Of a stretch of DNA of 34,492 bases, positions 29,998 through 34,492 are shown one piece after another; the stretch's first letter is position 1; each line of letters begins with the position of its first letter. The position numbers and the translations under genes were made by a program. The notes beneath the pieces are model-generated. The model made no database searches, had not been told where the DNA came from, and saw only the letters and a program-made list of their open reading frames with translations. The stretch covers positions 1 through 34,492 of the forward strand of contig JACOSL010000052.1 in NCBI GenBank assembly GCA_016179045.1, given 5' to 3'. Source of the stretch: Fimbriimonas ginsengisoli (GTDB lineage Bacteria > Armatimonadota > Fimbriimonadia > Fimbriimonadales > Fimbriimonadaceae).

Positions 29998-31986
29998 TCA
30001 CTCGTTCGCCCAAGTATTGAGGAGCCACCACGCCCCCTGGTCGTGGGGGATGAACTTGGGGTGGGTGATGTGCTCGAACGCGGGCAGGTAGCCCAGGCTG
30101 CCGTCGCCGTAGTCCTTGATGCGCCGGATTACCCGCTCGACATGCTCCTTGGCGGCAACGCACCGCTCCGCGTCGGCGAGCGAGCCGCCGAAATTGAGAT
30201 GCGAGGCCTTCGCCACCTTAGCGAGATCGTCGAAGATCTGCCGCGCGGGCGTCAGGCACGAAACCGCCACGCCAGGCAGCCCCTCCGCGTAAGCCTGCCG
30301 CGCCTGCTCGGCCATCCGCACGAACTCGACCGCGCTCTTGAGAAACTGCGACACCCCGCGAGCCGCTGCGTTCGGCGCGACCGAGAGCGCATGCTCGGCC
30401 ACCTGTAGGGCTTTTTCGCCTACTTCTCCCGAAAGCTCTTTGCCGTGGTGCAGCCAGGCGAGAAACGGGTTGCCGTAAAGCAGCAGCCGGCAGCGAAGGG
30501 AAGATCGAATCCGACCGAACATAAATGTGCCGCCGCACTTTTGCAGTTCGACCCCCATCAGCCGCGCCCACTCGCCGTACTCCTTCGATTCGGCCTGGAA
30601 GGCGCCCAGCAAGGCGGAGGCCCGGCTCTCCAGGTCGATCCGCCCGATGGTGCGCGGGTCTCTTGTCAGGGTGAGGCGCGGTCCGTTGGGAGGAGGGTCG
30701 TAGCGCACGTCGAACCGGAACGGCTGGCCGTCGAACGTGCCCTCGATCGCGCCGCTCTGCTGGGTGCTGCGACCAACGCCCGTGATGCAGGAAAGCGCGC
30801 GCAGCCGGTTGATGAGCGGCTCGGCCAGGATCTGAGCGTGCGCTTCGTCCAACAACCAGCCCTCGTCGTCGAAGCCGACCGCGCTACTCACTTCGCGCCA
30901 AAGGTTGCCTCCTCGATCCTCAAAGACCACCGTGTGCGTGTAGTCGTTTAGAGCCATGGCGACGATCACGGTCGCCAGCCTGATCAAAGGCGCCTTGGCC
31001 TCCTCTTCGTCCATCCCGCCCGGCCACTTGAGCTTTGGGTTGCCGCCTGCGCCACGCGGTTGCGGAGGAGGGTCGTCGCCGAGCAGCTTGCCGCAAGCCT
31101 TGATCGCGGGAAGAAGCGTCTCGTAATTCCCAAACAGCCCCGCCTCCCAGGTCGTAACGCAGACCCCGAGCACAACCGCGTTCGATTCGGCGGCGGCGGC
31201 GGCGTTGGCGTGCGCCCGCACGATGCGCTCCGCCTGAGGCAGATGGCACCAGGTGGCGTTGTAGGTGTGCAGCGTAGGGCAGAGCACCTGCGGGTTGCGT
31301 GCGCCCAGCTGCTCCATGCTCCACTCGGGCGGGGTCAAGTACTGCCAGTTGAAGATGATCGTCTCCTTGGGCACCAGGTCCAGCGCTTGCGGGTGCTGGA
31401 GGAACATGTCGCCCCACAAGGCGGGCAGGCGGCCTCGGGCGAGCGTCCGTCTCGCCAGCGGTCCGAAATGGAGGCCGTAGATGCGCGCTTTGCCGTCGAT
31501 GCCCTCCCCTTGCTGGAAATAGCGGATTCGCGCCTGGCAGGCCGGGCACTCGCCCAGCTGCTTCGTTTCGTCGCCGCCGAGGTGGATGAGATCGCTCGTG
31601 AACACCTCGATTACGTCGTCGAGAAGCTGGTGGGCGAGTTCGAAGAAGGCGGGGCTGCTGGGGCAGGCCTGCATACCCTGGAAAAGGCTCTCGGCGTAGC
31701 GCTTGCCGTGCTCGGTGTAGAGCATCCCCTCGAAGTGGCCGAGCAGGTTGACCAACGGCACCAGCTTGAGGTCTTTGAACTCTTCTTGAAGGGTTCGGAC
31801 CATCTCGGGGGTGAGGCAGCCCGCTCCCTGCGCCCACGGCGCGCTCGGGTAGGCGAAGCGGTGCTCCAGGTACAGCCCGAGCGCGTTGTAGCCGCTTTGG
31901 AGGCTGAGGTCGCAGAGCCGGCGCAGGTGGTCGAGCGTGGGAGCTTGCTCCCTCGCGAGGTCGTACGTCCACATGCGTAGCGGCAT
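29998..31986 (-). CDS. GH20-like beta-N-acetylhexosaminidase
   Basis: A 662-residue protein whose first 250 residues form a TIM-barrel glycosidase. The GH20 signature is IHLGGDE (H135, D139, E140), the Asp-Glu pair used for substrate-assisted cleavage of terminal N-acetylhexosamine. NALGLYLEHRFAYP and LVPLVNLLGHFEGML fit early barrel strands, and CPAC at about 147-150 may bind zinc. The rest (about 320-662) is an unassigned helical and beta region. No signal peptide is visible, so it may act in the cytoplasm on imported or recycled sugars. The ATG lies 6 bases after a TGTAAACT box, indicating a leaderless mRNA. No partner genes are adjacent. Confidence 0.75.
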   Translation of the reverse strand: MPLRMWTYDLAREQAPTLDHLRRLCDLSLQSGYNALGLYLEHRFAYPSAPWAQGAGCLTPEMVRTLQEEFKDLKLVPLVNLLGHFEGMLYTEHGKRYAESLFQGMQACPSSPAFFELAHQLLDDVIEVFTSDLIHLGGDETKQLGECPACQARIRYFQQGEGIDGKARIYGLHFGPLARRTLARGRLPALWGDMFLQHPQALDLVPKETIIFNWQYLTPPEWSMEQLGARNPQVLCPTLHTYNATWCHLPQAERIVRAHANAAAAAESNAVVLGVCVTTWEAGLFGNYETLLPAIKACGKLLGDDPPPQPRGAGGNPKLKWPGGMDEEEAKAPLIRLATVIVAMALNDYTHTVVFEDRGGNLWREVSSAVGFDDEGWLLDEAHAQILAEPLINRLRALSCITGVGRSTQQSGAIEGTFDGQPFRFDVRYDPPPNGPRLTLTRDPRTIGRIDLESRASALLGAFQAESKEYGEWARLMGVELQKCGGTFMFGRIRSSLRCRLLLYGNPFLAWLHHGKELSGEVGEKALQVAEHALSVAPNAAARGVSQFLKSAVEFVRMAEQARQAYAEGLPGVAVSCLTPARQIFDDLAKVAKASHLNFGGSLADAERCVAAKEHVERVIRRIKDYGDGSLGYLPAFEHITHPKFIPHDQGAWWLLNTWANE

Positions 31987-31992
31987 GGGCGG

Positions 31993-32000
31993 AGTTTACA
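31993..32000 (-). promoter_or_regulatory. -10-like box TGTAAACT, leaderless start
   Basis: Minus-strand TGTAAACT with 6 bases to ATG 31986. Identical to the box before the gene starting at 1032, at nearly the same spacing. Confidence 0.5.
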
Positions 32001-32107
32001 GGGGTTTTTGCGGGCGAGCTAAGATCAGCGATGTTCCGGCACGAGTCGGGTCCCCTTCTGGACGCGGAAAAGAGGTTCAACTCCTGCCCACTTTGCGATT
32101 CTTAAGC

Positions 32108-32656
32108 CTAGTTCCTCACCGCGGATGAAACCCCTCGGTCCCCAATAGGCGTCACCGCCTGCAACATGCGGCCCGATCTCAGCGCCGGAAAGGTTGTCCA
32201 GCTGTGGCACGAAGAAACGATCAGAGACGGCAGGTTAATGTGAAGCGCGTGGACGCTAAGGTCCTGGCGTGGCACAGACACCACGTTACCCATTGCCCCG
32301 CCGACGAGCTTGGCCTCGCGAATACTGACGCTGCCCAGCATCACGGGATAAATCGTCGCCAACACCACCGCACACGACACGACGATCACCGAAACGGCAA
32401 CGCGCAATGCATGAGACGGTTTGCCGATCCCCAGCATGAGCATGCTCGACACGAAGCCGGCCATGGCGAAACCGGCGGGTAACCCGGCTGCCCAACTGAC
32501 GACGACCCATGCGCACATCACGATGCTAGCCCGTAGAGTGATCCGATTCGGACGGACGCGCTGGGCGAACAGTGCCAGAGGCAGGATGATTCCGGTGGTA
32601 AGAATGGGGAGGAATGGCTGCGTTACCGGCCCGAAATCGTAGTACGTTTCCGACAC
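32108..32656 (-). CDS. Small multi-TM membrane protein of unknown function
   Basis: A 182-residue protein with four to five hydrophobic stretches: PILTTGIILPLALFA, IVMCAWVVVSWAAGL, GFAMAGFVSSMLMLGIG and VAVSVIVVSCAVVLATIYPVML, then a soluble tail of about 65 residues without motifs. No family recognised. The start GTG 32656 is only 5 bases after a minus-strand TACAAT box, the same close arrangement as at 3828. It lies between the GH20-like gene and hemW, in the same direction as both, but is separated from each by more than 100 bases. Confidence 0.55.
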   Translation of the reverse strand: MSETYYDFGPVTQPFLPILTTGIILPLALFAQRVRPNRITLRASIVMCAWVVVSWAAGLPAGFAMAGFVSSMLMLGIGKPSHALRVAVSVIVVSCAVVLATIYPVMLGSVSIREAKLVGGAMGNVVSVPRQDLSVHALHINLPSLIVSSCHSWTTFPALRSGRMLQAVTPIGDRGVSSAVRN

Positions 32657-32661
32657 AGCCC

Positions 32662-32667
32662 ATTGTA
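32662..32667 (-). promoter_or_regulatory. -10-like box TACAAT, leaderless start
   Basis: Minus-strand TACAAT, 5 bases before GTG 32656. Supports that start and a leaderless transcript. Confidence 0.45.
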
Positions 32668-32764
32668 ACGCGACCCTGCCGTGAGGCGCTGCACGACCGT
32701 CCGCCGTCGCGCCGCGACGGCACGATGGAGCGTGCCCCTCCCAACCGGATTCCGAGAGGTGACC

Positions 32765-32820
32765 AGTGACAAGTTACAAGTGGACAAGTGACAAGTGAAC
32801 AAGCGGCGAGCGACCAGCGA
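32765..32820 (+). repeat. Degenerate heptamer array related to AGYGACA
   Basis: Irregular units AGTGACA, AGTTACA, AGTGGACA, AGTGACA and AGTGAACA, then AGCGGCG-type remnants. They resemble the regular array at 8915-8963. It lies between hemW and the membrane-protein gene. The rest of 32668-32764 shows nothing recognisable. Confidence 0.65.
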
Positions 32821-32857
32821 CTCCGGCGTCGCTCTTCGATCGTCACTTTGTCGCTCC

Positions 32858-33970
32858 CTAAATCAACTCAACCACTGCGTCGTTGCAAAACAGCCGCCCG
32901 GCGCGGGTTAGACGCACACGCCCGGTGTCGCGCTCGATCCAGCCTCGTCTTGCCAGGCGGCTAAGGGCGCCCTCGTCCAAACCATCAACCTCGATCCCCT
33001 CCGCCAGGCGCAGGCCGAGCATCACCCGCTCGGTTTGCAACGTGGCGCTATCCAGCGGCTCCGATTCATACGCGGCCGGCCCGCCCGCCTCGATGGCGCA
33101 GGCGTACCGCTCGGGATGCTTGAGGTTGGTGGTGCGTACCCGCACGCCGAGCGCGGGATCGCGAACCGCCCCCACCGCCCCCGGCCCGTAGCCCGCGTAC
33201 TCTTCCGCGCGCCAGTAGCAAAGGTTGTGGCGGCACTCGCGTCCGGGCTGGGCGAAATTGCTGATCTCATAAGCCTCGTACCCGGCGGCGGCGGCGCGCT
33301 CGAGGCAATCCTCGTAGAAGGCCACCTGCTGCTCGTCGTCGGGCAGGGGTAATTCGCCGCGAAGGTGCAGCTTGTAAAAGGGGGTGTTGGGCTCGATGGT
33401 CAGGCAGTACAGGCTGAGGTGCTCGGGCTCAAGGCTGATCGCCCGTGCCAGGTTGGCGCGCCAGGCGGCGCGGCTCTGGTCGGGCAGGCCGAACATGAGG
33501 TCGAGATTGAGGTTGTCGAAGCTCGCTTCGTGGGCGGCCCGAACCGCCCGCTCGATCTCCCCAGCGCGGTGCACCCGCCCGAGCCGCACGAGATCGCCGT
33601 CGTCGAAGCTCTGCGCCCCGAGCGAGACTCGGTTGAAGCCCCCCGCCCTCAGCGTCTCGAGTTTGGAGGCGTCGACCGTGCCTGGGTTGGCTTCGGTTGT
33701 GATTTCCGCATTCGGCAAGGGCGGGTGGGTGTCGGTCACTGCGTTCAAGACTTCGACAAGCAGCGGGGCGGGGATGAAGGTCGGGGTGCCCCCGCCGAAG
33801 AAGATGGTTTTGGCCGGGCGCCCGGCCCATGGGCTTTCCCGGATTTCGCGGATGATCGCACGAGCGGTGCGCTCCACGATCTCGCCCTGCATCGCGTAGG
33901 AGTTGAAGTCGCAATAGCCGCACTTGCTCGGGCAAAACGGGATGTGCACGTAAACGGCGAGGGGATTCAC
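32858..33970 (-). CDS. hemW: HemW-like radical SAM protein
   Basis: A 370-residue protein of the oxygen-independent coproporphyrinogen oxidase-like family. The radical SAM cluster motif is CPSKCGYCDF (C13, C17, C20), followed by IFFGGGTPTF, ITTEANPGTVD, RVSLGAQSFDD and LNLDLMFGLPDQS. The C-terminal part ends with a winged-helix-like segment (GWIERDTGRVRLTRAGRLFCN). HemW proteins bind heme and act in heme delivery to respiratory enzymes; a HemN oxidase role is less likely. The start GTG 33970 overlaps the upstream DUF559 stop as GTGA, so the two genes are coupled. Confidence 0.88.
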   Translation of the reverse strand: MNPLAVYVHIPFCPSKCGYCDFNSYAMQGEIVERTARAIIREIRESPWAGRPAKTIFFGGGTPTFIPAPLLVEVLNAVTDTHPPLPNAEITTEANPGTVDASKLETLRAGGFNRVSLGAQSFDDGDLVRLGRVHRAGEIERAVRAAHEASFDNLNLDLMFGLPDQSRAAWRANLARAISLEPEHLSLYCLTIEPNTPFYKLHLRGELPLPDDEQQVAFYEDCLERAAAAGYEAYEISNFAQPGRECRHNLCYWRAEEYAGYGPGAVGAVRDPALGVRVRTTNLKHPERYACAIEAGGPAAYESEPLDSATLQTERVMLGLRLAEGIEVDGLDEGALSRLARRGWIERDTGRVRLTRAGRLFCNDAVVELI

Positions 33971-34293
33971 GGGCGCCTCGTCTCAAAGGGATTGAAGCCC
34001 GCCCGTTCGCAACAATGGCGGAAGATCCAGTCGAGGGTGGGATCAAGCTTCTCGATCAATTCCCAGCTTGGGACGCGCACAGTGAGGATGCCCAGGTTCG
34101 CTAGGTATTCGTCTCGCTCGTGATCATGTTCCTTGCGAGCGAAATGCTGCTCTCCGTCCACCTCGATGCAAAGCTTCGCCGCGGGAATGTAGAAGTCCAT
34201 GAAATACGGGCCGGCCGGGTACTGGCGGCGCACGACGAATCCCAGCTTCTTCCCTCTGAGCCCGGACCACATTCGTTTCTCGGATTCGGACAT
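33967..34293 (-). CDS. DUF559 nuclease-fold protein
   Basis: A 108-residue protein related to the DUF559/Vsr-like endonuclease fold. The conserved parts are ESEKRMWSGLRGKKLGF, then RRQYPAGPYFMDFYIPAAKL and CIEVDGEQH, with Asp and Glu residues in the positions of a restriction-endonuclease-like metal site, and a final RVPSWELIEK helix. The frame is open to 34389, but MSESEKRMW at 34293 has GAGGT 5 bases upstream and is the usual family N-terminus. It overlaps hemW by four bases. These proteins are widespread, often near unrelated genes, and a housekeeping role is undefined. Confidence 0.75.
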   Translation of the reverse strand: MSESEKRMWSGLRGKKLGFVVRRQYPAGPYFMDFYIPAAKLCIEVDGEQHFARKEHDHERDEYLANLGILTVRVPSWELIEKLDPTLDWIFRHCCERAGFNPFETRRP

Positions 34294-34391
34294 GGTGGAC
34301 CTCAGCCTGCGGCTTGTGCTTCGGGCGGCGGTCGACCAGTTGCGAATGCCCACGCATCTGACAATACCGAAGGTTAGCGTCGCCTCCACCC

Positions 34392-34419
34392 GGTCCGACT
34401 TTGCATGCTCAGTCGGACC
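34392..34419. repeat. Perfect hairpin GGTCCGACT / AGTCGGACC
   Basis: A 9-bp perfect stem with a 10-base loop (TTGCATGCTC), followed by a run of eight C. It lies upstream of the DUF559 gene. It may be another dispersed palindromic element; only one copy is in the window. The remaining 34420-34492 shows no recognisable gene. Confidence 0.6.
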
Positions 34420-34492
34420 ACCCCCCCCGCACCGCAGGGAAGGGTTTGAGGGATGCCCCGTTTAGTTTCGTCGCAGGGCTCTACTCACTACG

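Noticed and set aside
1-34492. tRNA, rRNA, CRISPR arrays, phage or transposase genes.
   Set aside because: No cloverleaf-type sequences, regularly spaced repeat-spacer units or transposase motifs were recognised; the tandem and palindromic repeats present lack such spacing.

Overview
The window is GC-rich, densely coded bacterial chromosome with genes on both strands. No phage, insertion sequence, CRISPR array, rRNA or tRNA was seen. The gene mix includes lone prepilin-like and Cys-rich secreted proteins, FlgM and MotAB, MutL without MutH, a GH20-like enzyme, and many non-ATG starts with strong Shine-Dalgarno sites. It would fit an environmental, motile, heterotrophic bacterium such as an Armatimonadota/Fimbriimonadia-type lineage. 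That placement is inference only; no 16S or marker phylogeny is possible from the window.

Layout. 25-3653: a PLP-dependent D-cysteine desulfhydrase/ACC deaminase-family enzyme, a frameshifted membrane-anchored protein, and RNase G/E. 3654-7093: an accessory-looking stretch of small membrane and secreted proteins: a two-TM protein, a membrane-anchored CxxC thioredoxin-like protein interrupted at a C10 tract, a type II pseudopilin, a 10-cysteine secreted peptide, an intact paralogue of the frameshifted protein, and a 100-residue unknown. 7135-8859: FlgM and homogentisate 1,2-dioxygenase. 9028-11901: a two-gene operon of a RedB-like thioredoxin-fold protein and a membrane hybrid histidine kinase. 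12009-14973: two divergent secreted proteins. 14957-16229: rplK followed by spermidine synthase.

16467-19670: four genes joined by four-base overlaps (2-oxoacid dehydrogenase E2, class-I GATase peptidase C26, biotin carrier protein, HMG-CoA lyase), suggesting branched-chain amino acid catabolism. 24043-19552 on the minus strand: a five-gene overlapping operon (HAD phosphatase, QueA, HTH protein, GT4 glycosyltransferase, polytopic membrane protein) in which no preferred start is ATG. 24207-27305: a secreted protein, then motA-motB-fmdB on the minus strand. 27515-29790: mutL-ruvC. 29998-34293: a GH20-like hexosaminidase, a small membrane protein, and hemW preceded by a DUF559 nuclease-fold gene.

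Several intergenic gaps hold dispersed short repeats: GACAAGY heptamers, GCAAAGCCAC-type repeats, CATGGGTTTCAACCCGTG units and CTCCAGAC hairpins. Many genes have a -10-like box (TACAAT, TAAACT or TAGAAT) so close to the start codon that the mRNA is probably leaderless or nearly so. The observations most worth following are the small redox/secretion cluster at 4491-7093 with its C10 tract, the CTG starts supported by strong Shine-Dalgarno sites, and the RedB-like/histidine-kinase pair.
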